A stretch of DNA of 14,709 nucleotides from AC-52 sp044870295 (GCA_044870295.1 JBIOYQ010000105.1:1-14709); one strand, 5' to 3'; counted from the stretch's first letter, positions 1-6,871 are shown. Translations and numbers: made by a program. The notes: generated by a model from the sequence alone, not told the origin.

Positions 1-451
1 GCCATGCGGAGATGCTCGCTCCGGTTCGCCCGTACAGGCGTTGGGCCGTGTGATTGTCGAAGGCGGTCAGCCACTCGAGATGCGCCATCCCCCGCTCCCG
101 CGCCGCGTCGGCCGCCGCCTCGATGAGGGCCTGGCCGATGCGCCGGCCCCGGTAGCCGTCTGCGACGAACAGGTCGTTCATCAACGCGACCTCCGCGGCC
201 CGGGTGGAGCTGAACGTCCAGTAGATGTTGGCGAACCCCGCCAGCTCGTCGGCGACCCACGCTCCCAGGAGGAGCCCATCGTCGCTGGGGGCGATGAACC
301 GGCGGAGGAACTCGCGGTTGCGGCGATCGTCTGGCAGAGCCTCGTAGAAGATCTGGTACCCGGCGAAGAGGGGCAGGACGGCCTCCAGGTCTTCCTCTCT
401 GAGAGGAAGGATCCGAACCTCGATGTCCTCGGCCGCGTCCGTCAGAACCAC
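1..451 (-). CDS. GNAT-family N-acetyltransferase, 3' end cut by window edge
   Basis: A minus-strand frame open to the left edge reads as a GNAT acetyltransferase, which would move an acetyl group from acetyl-CoA to an amine. The substrate cannot be told. The visible part has the N-terminal strand (IEVRILPLREEDLE), a central strand pair (LLLGAWVADELAGFANIYW), and the acetyl-CoA pyrophosphate loop YRGRRIGQAL following strand ALMNDLFVADG. The family's late asparagine region is also seen (WLTAFDNHTAQRLYGRTGA). About 150 residues are present, so only a short C-terminal piece should be missing. The start is uncertain. GTG at 451 puts the first beta strand near the N-terminus but has no clear ribosome site. 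GTG at 487 adds 12 residues and has a weak GGGAAG eight bases upstream. The gene is divergent from the aminotransferase. Confidence 0.85.
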   Translation of the reverse strand, partial: MVLTDAAEDIEVRILPLREEDLEAVLPLFAGYQIFYEALPDDRRNREFLRRFIAPSDDGLLLGAWVADELAGFANIYWTFSSTRAAEVALMNDLFVADGYRGRRIGQALIEAAADAARERGMAHLEWLTAFDNHTAQRLYGRTGASISAW

Positions 452-628
452 TTCCGATGTTTGCTCACGTTCGCCTCGTCCATCCACCAAAGGACTTCCC
501 GCATTGCACGGCGGCAACCACCTATGGCCATCAGCTGCCGGGCGCTTACTCGGTGACCCCCGCCGGGAGCCGCGCCCAAAGATACGCCGTCCCCTCCCCA
601 GGGTAGCCAGCCGGGGTCTCGCCCGAAA

Positions 629-642
629 CAGGGATTTCCCTG
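629..642. repeat. 14-base inverted repeat
   Basis: CAGGGA-TT-TCCCTG reads the same on both strands apart from the two central bases. It lies between divergent genes, about 31 bases left of the -35 box of the aminotransferase promoter. It could be an operator for a dimeric repressor or the top of a longer hairpin. There is no poly-T tail, so a terminator is unlikely. Confidence 0.45.
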
Positions 643-672
643 GTGATGGCCCCATCTGAGCCCTCCTTGGGC

Positions 673-702
673 TTGCCAGCATGAGCCCGCCGGCCGTACC
701 GT
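673..702 (+). promoter_or_regulatory. sigma70-type promoter of the aminotransferase gene, leaderless arrangement
   Basis: TTGCCA at 673-678 and TACCGT at 697-702 are separated by 18 bases. The -10 ends seven bases before the ATG at 710, so a start about 7 bases after the -10 would fall at or next to the ATG. No Shine-Dalgarno sequence precedes this ATG, which fits a leaderless mRNA. Confidence 0.6.
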
Positions 703-709
703 CTGGGCC

Positions 710-1891
710 ATGAGTGACAAGAATCGGCTGGCGGCGCGGGTTGGGCGGATGGGCACGGAGTCGGCCTTCGAGGTGCTGGCGCGGGCCAGGGCTCTCGAAG
801 CGCAAGGGCGCAAGGTGGTCCACCTGGAGATCGGCGAGCCGGACTTCGACACGCCCTCCCACATCGTGGAGGCCGCGGCCGAGGCCCTGCGGTCGGGCTT
901 CACGCACTACAACCCGGCGCCCGGTTATCCGGAGGTCCGCGAGGCCATCGGCGAGTTCTTCGGAAGGACCGGCCGGCCCGCCTACGCGGCCGACCGCATC
1001 GTGATCACGCCCGGCGCCAAGCCGATCATGTTCTACGCCATCCTCACGCTCTGCGACGAAGGCGACGAGGTCCTCTATCCGAACCCGGGCTTCCCCATGT
1101 ACGAGTCGCTGACGAACTTCGCCGGCGCCACCGCCGTGCCGGTGCCGCTGCGCGAAGAGAACGAGTTCCGGATGGATCCAGACGAGGTGGCGTCCTTGGT
1201 CACCGACCGGACGAAGCTGCTCGTTCTGAACAGCCCGCACAACCCCTGCGGCAGCACGCTGACCAAGCAGGACCTGGAGGCGCTGGCCAAGCTGGCCATC
1301 GAGAAGGACTTCTACGTGCTGTCGGACGAGGTCTACTGGGCCATGCAGTACGGCGGCGAGCACGCCAGCATCGCCTCCGTCGACGGCATGGCCGACCGGA
1401 CCATCCTGCTGGACGGCTGCTCGAAGACCTTCGCCATGACCGGGTGGCGCCTGGGGTTCGCCGCGTTCCCGCCTGAGCTGGTGGAGCCGGTGGTCCGCAT
1501 GATCATCAACACCGTCTCGTGCACGGCCGCGTTCAGCCAGCGGGCCATCCTGGCCGCCGTGACCGGGCCGTGGGAGCCGGTCAAGGCGATGATCGACGAG
1601 TTCGAGAAGCGGCGCGACGTCATCGTCGAGGGGCTGAACAACATCCCCGGAGTGTCGTGCCTTGAGCCGGGCGGCGCCTTCTACGTGTTCCCCAGCGTCA
1701 AGGCGACGGGCGTCCCCAGCGAGCGCGTGGCGTCCTTCCTCCTGGACGAGGCTGGCGTGGCGTGCCTGTCCGGGACGGCCTTCGGTGCGAACGGCCAGGG
1801 GTACCTGCGGTTCTCCTACGCGAACTCGATCGAGGCCATCCGCACCGCGCTGGACGCCATCGAGACGGCGCTGCCGAAGCTGACCGCCTGA
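710..1891 (+). CDS. PLP-dependent class I/II aminotransferase (aspartate/aromatic aminotransferase-like)
   Basis: This 393-residue protein is a fold-type I aminotransferase that moves an amino group between an amino acid and a 2-oxo acid through pyridoxal phosphate. Visible marks are GEPDFDTP at 43-49, the Y-NPAPG segment at 67-72, the cofactor-binding Asn178 in NSPHNPCG, Asp206 and Tyr209 in SDEVYW, the Schiff-base Lys239 in CSKTFAMTGWRLGF, and the carboxylate-binding Arg367 in LRFSYANS. Length is normal. The usual NPTG turn has Cys180 in place of Thr. Members of this subgroup are often labelled aspartate aminotransferase, but the sequence alone does not fix the substrate; alanine, aromatic or other amino acids are possible. 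It appears to be transcribed alone from the promoter just upstream and is convergent with the carboxypeptidase gene, with nine bases between the stops. Confidence 0.93.
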   Translation: MSDKNRLAARVGRMGTESAFEVLARARALEAQGRKVVHLEIGEPDFDTPSHIVEAAAEALRSGFTHYNPAPGYPEVREAIGEFFGRTGRPAYAADRIVITPGAKPIMFYAILTLCDEGDEVLYPNPGFPMYESLTNFAGATAVPVPLREENEFRMDPDEVASLVTDRTKLLVLNSPHNPCGSTLTKQDLEALAKLAIEKDFYVLSDEVYWAMQYGGEHASIASVDGMADRTILLDGCSKTFAMTGWRLGFAAFPPELVEPVVRMIINTVSCTAAFSQRAILAAVTGPWEPVKAMIDEFEKRRDVIVEGLNNIPGVSCLEPGGAFYVFPSVKATGVPSERVASFLLDEAGVACLSGTAFGANGQGYLRFSYANSIEAIRTALDAIETALPKLTA

Positions 1892-1900
1892 AGGACCCGA

Positions 1901-2851
1901 TCAGCCGGTCCGGCCGGTCAGCGAGCTCTCCTTCGCGAAGGCCCAGTCGAGCAGGGCCTCGCCATCCCGGAACGGCAACTTCTGGTCGGCCAGGAGCACG
2001 ACCATGATGCGGAGGTGCCCCCGCTTGGCGATGCCCACCAGGGACCAGTGGGACTCCGACGTGTACCCGGTCTTCACGCCGAGCGCGCCCGGATACTCGA
2101 ACAGCAGCGCGTTCAGATTGCGCAGCTTCACCCTCTGGCCGCCCGGCATGGTCATCGTGTAGCGCTTGGTCGCCACGATCGAGGTGAACCGGCTCGAGTC
2201 ATAGGCCCACGCGGTCATGGCGGCCACGTCCCGAGCCGTGGAATACCCCTTGTCGTTCAAGCCGCTGGGACTGGCGAACCATGTGTCGGTCATCCCGATG
2301 TCGACGCCCTGGGCCGTCATGAGCGCGTCGAACGCCTTCACGGTGCCCGAGACGTGCTCGGCCAGCGCCACCGCGACGTCGTTCGAGGAGTGCAGCATCA
2401 GCGCGTACAGCAGGTCGTGAACCCTGAGTCGATCGCCGGGGTGCAATCCGAGCTTCGTGGGGATCTGCTTGGACGCGCGCTTGCTGGCGATGACCACCTC
2501 GGTGGGCTTGGTCCGCCGCAGCACCAGCATGGCGGTCATGATCTTGGTGAGGCTGGCGATGGGCCGGCGAGTCTTCGCTCCCTTCGCGAACAGCACCCTT
2601 CCCGTGTCCAGGTTCTGGACGATGACGGACTTCGCCCCCACCTTCGGTGGGAGCAGCGCCCGATGCTTCTTGGCCGGCTTGGGGACGGCCCCGGACGGTG
2701 ACGCCGCCGGCGAAGCCGCGTGCACCGATGGACGTCGCTCCGCTGCTGAGGAGGTGCCGACCGTCGTGCAGGCGACGGGTCCCAGCACCAACAGGACGAG
2801 CAGCGCGCACAACATTCTGCTGGTGCCGCGGCGAGGATGGGGCGCTGGCAC
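1901..2851 (-). CDS. D-alanyl-D-alanine carboxypeptidase, serine type (peptidase S11, PBP5-like), probable lipoprotein
   Basis: This 316-residue penicillin-binding protein should trim the terminal D-Ala from peptidoglycan pentapeptides outside the membrane. All three active-site motifs are present: SxxK at Ser100-Lys103 (ASLTK), SSN at 155-157 (LHSSND), and KTG at 260-262 (GVKTGYT). The N-terminus has Arg residues, a hydrophobic run (MLCALLVLLVLGPVAC) and a Cys at 28, resembling a lipoprotein signal, although Pro sits at the -3 position of the lipobox. A Ser/Pro/Ala-rich linker of about 40 residues follows. There is no PBP5-type C-terminal domain or amphipathic anchor, so N-terminal lipidation would be the membrane anchor. 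The start is GTG at 2851, six bases after a -10-like box; ATG at 2815 (codon 13) is an alternative that keeps the signal. The gene is divergent from the dehydrogenase. Confidence 0.92.
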   Translation of the reverse strand: MPAPHPRRGTSRMLCALLVLLVLGPVACTTVGTSSAAERRPSVHAASPAASPSGAVPKPAKKHRALLPPKVGAKSVIVQNLDTGRVLFAKGAKTRRPIASLTKIMTAMLVLRRTKPTEVVIASKRASKQIPTKLGLHPGDRLRVHDLLYALMLHSSNDVAVALAEHVSGTVKAFDALMTAQGVDIGMTDTWFASPSGLNDKGYSTARDVAAMTAWAYDSSRFTSIVATKRYTMTMPGGQRVKLRNLNALLFEYPGALGVKTGYTSESHWSLVGIAKRGHLRIMVVLLADQKLPFRDGEALLDWAFAKESSLTGRTG

Positions 2852-2857
2852 CGGTCG

Positions 2858-2889
2858 AGCTTACGGCTTGATTCCGCCGGAAACAGCAA
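2858..2889 (-). promoter_or_regulatory. probable promoter of the carboxypeptidase gene
   Basis: On the minus strand TAAGCT (2863 to 2858) lies six bases before GTG 2851, again a leaderless layout. The best upstream box, TTGCTG (2889 to 2884), is 20 bases away, longer than ideal, so the -35 call is weak. Confidence 0.4.
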
Positions 2890-2912
2890 CCGAAGCGCAG
2901 GTTCTTCCCCGG

Positions 2913-2942
2913 TTGACCGGTTTCGCGTCGGGGCCGTACGGT
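2913..2942 (+). promoter_or_regulatory. sigma70-type promoter of the hydroxyacid dehydrogenase gene
   Basis: TTGACC at 2913-2918 and TACGGT at 2937-2942 are separated by 18 bases, the same spacing as the promoter at 673-702. Transcription should begin near 2949. The short leader carries a good ribosome site, AGAGGAG at 2957-2963, four bases before GTG 2968. Confidence 0.65.
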
Positions 2943-2967
2943 TCACTGGCCCGCTGAGAGGAGCGAC

Positions 2968-3969
2968 GTGAGCGACGAACGCTGGCCCGTGCTGATGACC
3001 CGGCGGTTGCCGCAGCCAGCCATGGACAGGATCGCCGAGCGGTGCGACGTCACCCTGCACGACGGTGAGTTCGCCATGCCCCGAGACGAGCTCTTGAAGG
3101 CCGTCGGCGGCAAGGCCGGTGCGGTCACCCTGCTCACCGACAAGGTGGATGACGAGTTCCTCGACGCCGCCGGGCCCCAGCTGGTCATCGCCGCCAACTA
3201 CGCGGTGGGGTTCGACAACATCGATCTGGCCGCGTGCACCCGGCACGGCGTCATGGCCTCGAACACACCGGAGGTCCTGACCGAGACCACCGCCGACACC
3301 GCCTGGGCTCTCATGATGTCCGCGGCGCGACGGGTCCCCGAGGGCGACCGGTTCCTGCGAAGCCGAACCCCCTGGGTGTGGGGGCCCATGATGATGCTGG
3401 GCCAGGACCTGCACCACAAGACGCTCGGCGTCGTCGGGTTCGGCCGGATCGGTCAGGCCGTGGCGCGGCGTGGCCACGGGTTCGGCATGCGCGTGATCTA
3501 CCACGACGTGTACCGGCCTCCAGCCGAGGTGGAGCGCGAGCTGGGCGCGGAGTTCCACGAGCTCGGCGACGTGCTGGCCGAGGCCGACTTCGTCTCGCTG
3601 CACGTCAACCTGACCCCCGAGACCCGCCATCTCATCAACGCCGAGCGGCTCCGAGCCATGAAGTCGACCGCCGTCCTGGTGAACACCTCACGCGGGCCGG
3701 TGATCGACGAGGCGGCCTTGGCGGACGCGCTCCGGGCGGGCGAGATCTTCGCCGCCGGCCTCGACGTGTTCGAGAAGGAGCCGGAGGTCTACCCGGCGCT
3801 GCTGGAGCTGGAGAACGCGGTCGTCATACCCCACCTCGGCAGCGCCACCGTGGACACGCGGATCGCCATGGGGATGGTGGCGGCCGACAATCTCATCGCC
3901 GCGCTGGAAGGCCGGCGGCCCCCCACGCTCCTCAACCCGGAGGTCTGGGAGGCTCGCGCTCAGGCCTGA
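2968..3969 (+). CDS. D-isomer-specific 2-hydroxyacid dehydrogenase (glyoxylate/hydroxypyruvate reductase-like)
   Basis: This 333-residue NAD(P)-dependent enzyme should interconvert a 2-oxo acid and a D-2-hydroxy acid; the closest family resemblance is to glyoxylate reductase. The N- and C-terminal segments form the catalytic domain (VGFDNIDL near 80-86). The inserted Rossmann domain shows GFGRIG at 157-162, with Asp180 at the end of the second strand (VIYHDVYRPP). The catalytic trio is Arg242 (NTSRGPVID), Glu271 (FEKEP) and His289 (IPHLGSAT). Asp180 followed by Tyr-Arg leaves NADH versus NADPH preference open. GTG at 2968 is chosen because AGAGGAG sits four bases before it. The next gene starts 71 bases after the stop. 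Substrate is inferred; phosphoglycerate is unlikely because the ACT domain of SerA is absent. Confidence 0.93.
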   Translation: MSDERWPVLMTRRLPQPAMDRIAERCDVTLHDGEFAMPRDELLKAVGGKAGAVTLLTDKVDDEFLDAAGPQLVIAANYAVGFDNIDLAACTRHGVMASNTPEVLTETTADTAWALMMSAARRVPEGDRFLRSRTPWVWGPMMMLGQDLHHKTLGVVGFGRIGQAVARRGHGFGMRVIYHDVYRPPAEVERELGAEFHELGDVLAEADFVSLHVNLTPETRHLINAERLRAMKSTAVLVNTSRGPVIDEAALADALRAGEIFAAGLDVFEKEPEVYPALLELENAVVIPHLGSATVDTRIAMGMVAADNLIAALEGRRPPTLLNPEVWEARAQA

Positions 3970-4040
3970 CCCCGGCCCTTCCGATGACCGTGAGGACGGC
4001 GCCGCGATTGAGCGGGGAAAGGCTCGGGTACAAGGACCCA

Positions 4041-4595
4041 ATGGGATTGCTTCGCTACTCCGAGGGAGAGCTGCGCGACCTGCTGGTTCGCGCTGTGCGC
4101 ATCCGATGGCCCGGTGAGGACGTGGTCATCGTGACCCCCTGCCGGGCCGAGTCCCCGTCCGCGAACATCCTCGGGATACCCGCGACGACGGATGACGTTC
4201 CGCCCACGACGTGGGGGCCCACGTACGCCGTGCTGGCCGCCACGCGATCGCGGCTCATCTATCAGGAACGAACCACCCAGGCCATCCTGCTGAAGGCCAT
4301 CGCCGTCGGCCTGGGGGCCGTGGCGGTGGGCGTGTTGTTCTTCGGCTCAGGGCTCGTGAGCTTCGCCGCCGTCGGTCTCATCGGACTGAGCCTGTGGGTC
4401 GTGGCGAAGGTCCTCGAGCTGTTCACCGTGGGCGGCACGTCCATCGAGTTCCATCGCGTGGAGATGGTCGACCGATCCGCCCAGCGGATCGATGGATCCA
4501 TCGTCTCGGGGACGACCTTCCGATTGCGGGTTCCGGACCCGTCCGATTTCGGGATGATCTGCGCACTGGTCAACAGCTCCGGCGCCGCGGCCTGA
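4041..4595 (+). CDS. two-helix membrane protein of unknown function
   Basis: I do not recognise a family. The frame reads as a 184-residue protein with a soluble N-terminal part of about 80 residues, two adjacent hydrophobic helices at roughly 82-101 and 104-124, and a soluble C-terminal part of about 60 residues rich in beta-type sequence (SIEFHRVEMVDRSAQRIDGS). With a short turn between the helices both ends should lie on the same side, probably the cytoplasm. The C-terminal part recalls small PH-like membrane proteins, but that is a guess. ATG 4041 is preferred because AAGGA lies four bases upstream; an in-frame ATG at 3984 would add 19 residues without a ribosome site. It follows the dehydrogenase by 71 bases and may be cotranscribed. 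Confidence 0.7.
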   Translation: MGLLRYSEGELRDLLVRAVRIRWPGEDVVIVTPCRAESPSANILGIPATTDDVPPTTWGPTYAVLAATRSRLIYQERTTQAILLKAIAVGLGAVAVGVLFFGSGLVSFAAVGLIGLSLWVVAKVLELFTVGGTSIEFHRVEMVDRSAQRIDGSIVSGTTFRLRVPDPSDFGMICALVNSSGAAA

Positions 4596-4610
4596 CCACC
4601 TCCCGCCGCC

Positions 4611-4616
4611 TACACT
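4611..4616 (+). promoter_or_regulatory. -10 box of the amidotransferase gene, leaderless arrangement
   Basis: TACACT ends seven bases before ATG 4624 and there is no Shine-Dalgarno sequence in between, matching the layout at the aminotransferase gene. No good -35 box is seen at 17-18 bases upstream. Confidence 0.45.
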
Positions 4617-4623
4617 TGGCGCC

Positions 4624-5349
4624 ATGCCCCCTCCCTTGATCGCGCTGGTCAGCTACCACCTCGCGTCCGGCCGAGTGACCAAGTGGGACACCGGGGCGTA
4701 CGCCGTGCCCGACGACTACGTGGCCGCCCTGGACCGGGCCGGGGGTCGCGCGGCGCTGCTGGCTGGGACGCCCGCGGAGAACGTGGGCGAGCTGCTGGAA
4801 CGGTTCGACGGCCTGCTGCTGGTCGGAGGCGGCGACATCGCCCCCGAGCGATACGGAGCGGCCGAGCATCACCCCACCCTCTACGGGGTGGACGCCGGAC
4901 GCGACGCCCTCGAGATCGACCTGCTCCTTGCGGCCGACGCGATGGGCCTGCCCACCCTGGCCATCTGCCGCGGCCTGCAGGTCATGAACGTGGCCTTCGG
5001 AGGCTCGTTGCATCAGGACCTGCCCAGCACGCCCGGCTTCGAGCAGCACCGGCAACCGGTCAAGGTGGGGTTCCTCCACGACGTCAAGCTCGAGGAGTCC
5101 AGCCGCCTGGCCGAGGCAGTCGGTGCTGTGGCCATGTCCTGCTACTCGGCCCACCATCAGGGCCTGGACCGGCTCGGGGAGGGCCTGCGCCCGGTGGGAT
5201 GGAGCGGTGACGGCCTGGTCGAAGCGGTCGAGCGGCCCGACGGCTGGATGGTCGGCGTTCAATGGCACCCCGAGCACACGGCGGCCGGCGATCCGGCCCA
5301 GCAGGCGTTGTTCGGCGCGCTGGTGGAACGGTCCAGGGCTCGGGCCTAG
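4624..5349 (+). CDS. class I glutamine amidotransferase-like hydrolase (peptidase C26, PuuD-like)
   Basis: This 241-residue cytoplasmic enzyme belongs to the gamma-glutamyl-GABA hydrolase group of class I amidotransferases, which cut gamma-glutamyl amides. The nucleophile elbow is AICRGLQ with Cys115; the triad partners are His215 and Glu217 in GVQWHPEH. The oxyanion-side GGGDIAPERYG is at 68-78, and the family-typical HHQ at 177-179 is present in YSAHHQG. Length is normal. PuuD acts in putrescine breakdown, but no other puu gene is nearby, so the true substrate is open; detoxification of gamma-glutamyl compounds or polyamine use are possibilities. The gene is probably transcribed from its own -10 box. 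It ends in TAG whose bases overlap the stop of the convergent gene. Confidence 0.9.
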   Translation: MPPPLIALVSYHLASGRVTKWDTGAYAVPDDYVAALDRAGGRAALLAGTPAENVGELLERFDGLLLVGGGDIAPERYGAAEHHPTLYGVDAGRDALEIDLLLAADAMGLPTLAICRGLQVMNVAFGGSLHQDLPSTPGFEQHRQPVKVGFLHDVKLEESSRLAEAVGAVAMSCYSAHHQGLDRLGEGLRPVGWSGDGLVEAVERPDGWMVGVQWHPEHTAAGDPAQQALFGALVERSRARA

Positions 5350-5780
5350 AGCTGCTGCTGCGCCGGCGGATCCGCAGGAACGACCCAGAACGGAACCTGC
5401 GCCAGACGTTCCTGGCCGTGGTGGATCTCGAACAGGTAGGTCCCGAAGTCAGGCACGGGGAACCCGTAGAAGCGGAACGCCACGACGTTCGCCGTGGTGC
5501 GGGTGGGGTCGATCGGATGCGGCTCGAACCGCGATTCCATGCGCTGGCTGAACCCGATCACCTGGCCGTCCGCGTCCACGATGCGGTAGTCAAGCGGGAA
5601 GCTCGAACCCACCTCGTGGGGCTCACCGACCACGCGAACGACGAACGAGATGGCCCCGAGGTGCAGGGGCTTGGGGAACTCGCGCGGCAGGAAGTGGATG
5701 TCGGCGCCGCCCCGCGTGACATAGAACAGGCCACCCTGCGAGTCGGCCGCCTCGGCCACGAACGCGTAGTCGACCTTCAC
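5346..5780 (-). CDS. small conserved-looking protein, DUF6941-like, downstream of moaA
   Basis: A 144-residue protein without signal peptide or membrane helix. It begins with VDYAFVAEAAD and has alternating beta-type segments (GLFYVTRGGADIHFL, AISFVVRVVG, VVAFRFYGFPVPDFGTYLFEI, VPFWVV), so a beta-sandwich is likely. The layout, with the FP-x-FG-x-Y-x-F-x-I segment near 107-119, resembles the DUF6941 family of actinobacterial proteins of unknown role; this assignment is from memory and tentative. The start is GTG 5780, eight bases after the moaA stop, so it is almost certainly cotranscribed and may be translationally coupled; there is no clear separate ribosome site. A longer upstream reading would run through moaA in another frame and is rejected. 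The stop shares CTAG with the convergent amidotransferase gene. Confidence 0.75.
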   Translation of the reverse strand: MKVDYAFVAEAADSQGGLFYVTRGGADIHFLPREFPKPLHLGAISFVVRVVGEPHEVGSSFPLDYRIVDADGQVIGFSQRMESRFEPHPIDPTRTTANVVAFRFYGFPVPDFGTYLFEIHHGQERLAQVPFWVVPADPPAQQQL

Positions 5781-5788
5781 TCCACAGG

Positions 5789-6826
5789 TCAGCCGCCGAT
5801 CATCGACATCGAACGGGCGGGGCGTTCGAAGTCCGGATGGTTGATCTTGTGGCCCTCCCACTTGGCCCACACGTTGGCCCGGATGAGCTGCTCCAGCTCT
5901 TCATCCGTGGCGCCGGCCCGCATGGGGATGCGCAGGTCCGTCTCGTACATGGCGAAGAGGCAGGACCGGAGTTGACCGTCCGCGGTCAGGCGGAGCCGGT
6001 TGCAGGCTTCGCAGAACGGCTCGGTCACCGACGCGATGAGGCCGATGGCGCCGGGCTCCCCGTCGGCGAACCGGTAGGTGGTGGCCGGTTCGGCGTCGGA
6101 TTCCGCGCTCTCGGCGATCAGCGGATACACCCGATCGATGGCTTCGAGGATCTGTGCCGATGGGACCACCTTCTCCCGCTCCCATCGTTGTTCGGCATCC
6201 AGGGGCATGTACTCGATGAACCGGACCTCGAACCCGGTCTCCCGGGCCATCCGTGCGAAGTCCACCACCTCGCCCTCGTTGGTACCGCCGATCACCACGC
6301 AGTTGAGCTTGATCGGCGTGAGGCCGGCGGCCTCGGCGGCACGCAGTCCGGCCATCACCTTGTCCAGCGCGTCGCGCCGGGTCATCTCCTCGAACCGATG
6401 GCGCAGCAACGAATCCAGCGAGACCGTCGCCCGGTCCAGGCCGGCGTCCGCCAGCGGTTGGGCCAGTCGATCCAACAGGATCCCGTTCGTGGTCATGGAC
6501 ATGTCGACGTCGGCATCCAGGTCGCGCAGCATGCGAACGAGCTTGGGGAACTCGGCCCGGACGGTGGGTTCGCCCCCGGTGAGCTTCAGCGAGCGCACGC
6601 CGAGGCGCAGGAACAGCCCGGTGAGCCTGGTGATCTCCTCGAACGAGAGGATCTCGCCCTTGGGCAGCCAGGGCAGGCCCTCGGCCGGCATGCAATAGGT
6701 GCACCGGAAGTTGCAGCGGTCGGTGACCGAGATGCGCAGGTCGTCGCCGATCCGCCGGAACGTGTCCAGCAGGGGACCGGTCCGGGAAACGCCGGTGACC
6801 TGGGTCGGATCGACCTGCTCGGACAT
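5789..6826 (-). CDS. moaA: GTP 3',8-cyclase MoaA, molybdenum cofactor biosynthesis
   Basis: This 345-residue radical SAM enzyme catalyses the first step of molybdopterin synthesis, turning GTP into 3',8-cyclo-dihydro-GTP, which MoaC then converts to cyclic pyranopterin phosphate. The N-terminal SAM cluster is Cys38, Cys42 and Cys45 in CNFRCTYC, with GGEP at 84-87 and TVSLDSL at 135-140. The C-terminal second 4Fe-4S cluster is Cys272, Cys275 and Cys289 in the FCEACNRLRL region. The protein ends in the conserved Gly-Gly. Length is typical. ATG 6826 is fixed by GGGAGG three bases upstream. It is the first gene of a two-gene unit and is divergent from the MogA-XdhC fusion gene, with about 45 bases between the starts. 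No moaC, moaD, moaE or moeA is in the window. Confidence 0.97.
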   Translation of the reverse strand: MSEQVDPTQVTGVSRTGPLLDTFRRIGDDLRISVTDRCNFRCTYCMPAEGLPWLPKGEILSFEEITRLTGLFLRLGVRSLKLTGGEPTVRAEFPKLVRMLRDLDADVDMSMTTNGILLDRLAQPLADAGLDRATVSLDSLLRHRFEEMTRRDALDKVMAGLRAAEAAGLTPIKLNCVVIGGTNEGEVVDFARMARETGFEVRFIEYMPLDAEQRWEREKVVPSAQILEAIDRVYPLIAESAESDAEPATTYRFADGEPGAIGLIASVTEPFCEACNRLRLTADGQLRSCLFAMYETDLRIPMRAGATDEELEQLIRANVWAKWEGHKINHPDFERPARSMSMIGG

Positions 6827-6829
6827 GGT

Positions 6830-6835
6830 CCTCCC
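6830..6835 (-). promoter_or_regulatory. ribosome binding site that fixes the moaA start
   Basis: GGGAGG on the minus strand lies three bases before ATG 6826. The longer upstream open frame has no comparable site and runs into the divergent gene, so this decides the start. Confidence 0.8.
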
Positions 6836-6865
6836 ACCTGCGCGGCGGGCGCCGCGCTCCACCAG

Positions 6866-6871
6866 GATAAT
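6866..6871 (+). promoter_or_regulatory. -10 box of the MogA-XdhC fusion gene
   Basis: GATAAT at 6866-6871 overlaps the ATG at 6870 and ends seven bases before an in-frame GTG at 6879. The spacing equals that at the aminotransferase and amidotransferase genes, so a leaderless message starting at GTG 6879 is plausible. The complementary strand reads ATTATC and could serve moaA. No -35 is obvious for either direction. Confidence 0.4.

Larger units (their letters stand above)
452..709. other. divergent intergenic spacer between GNAT and aminotransferase genes
   Basis: No convincing coding frame covers this stretch; open frames here are shadows without recognisable protein character. If the GNAT starts at GTG 487 the spacer shrinks by 36 bases. 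Its right end holds the aminotransferase promoter. Its centre holds a near-perfect inverted repeat at 629-642 and several GC-rich self-complementary runs between about 560 and 660. I compared it by eye with SAM, cobalamin, glycine and c-di-AMP riboswitch cores and found no match I trust. Confidence 0.6.

Noticed and set aside
41..556. Plus-strand open frame of 171 codons
   Set aside because: It is the antisense shadow of the GNAT acetyltransferase; its peptide shows no domain, while the minus strand has clear GNAT motifs.
544..660. Possible cobalamin, SAM or c-di-AMP riboswitch in the divergent spacer
   Set aside because: Only short GC-rich words resemble the conserved cores; the ordered set of conserved segments is missing on both strands.
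1892..1925. GGACC/GGTCC and GGCCGGACCGGC self-complementary runs between the aminotransferase and carboxypeptidase stops, as a terminator
   Set aside because: Short stems, no T-run, and most of it is inside the carboxypeptidase coding end; such runs are expected by chance at this GC content.
2536..3630. Minus-strand open frame of 364 codons across the carboxypeptidase-dehydrogenase divergent region
   Set aside because: It is antisense to the dehydrogenase and out of frame with the carboxypeptidase; rich in His/Gly/Arg/Pro with no family features.
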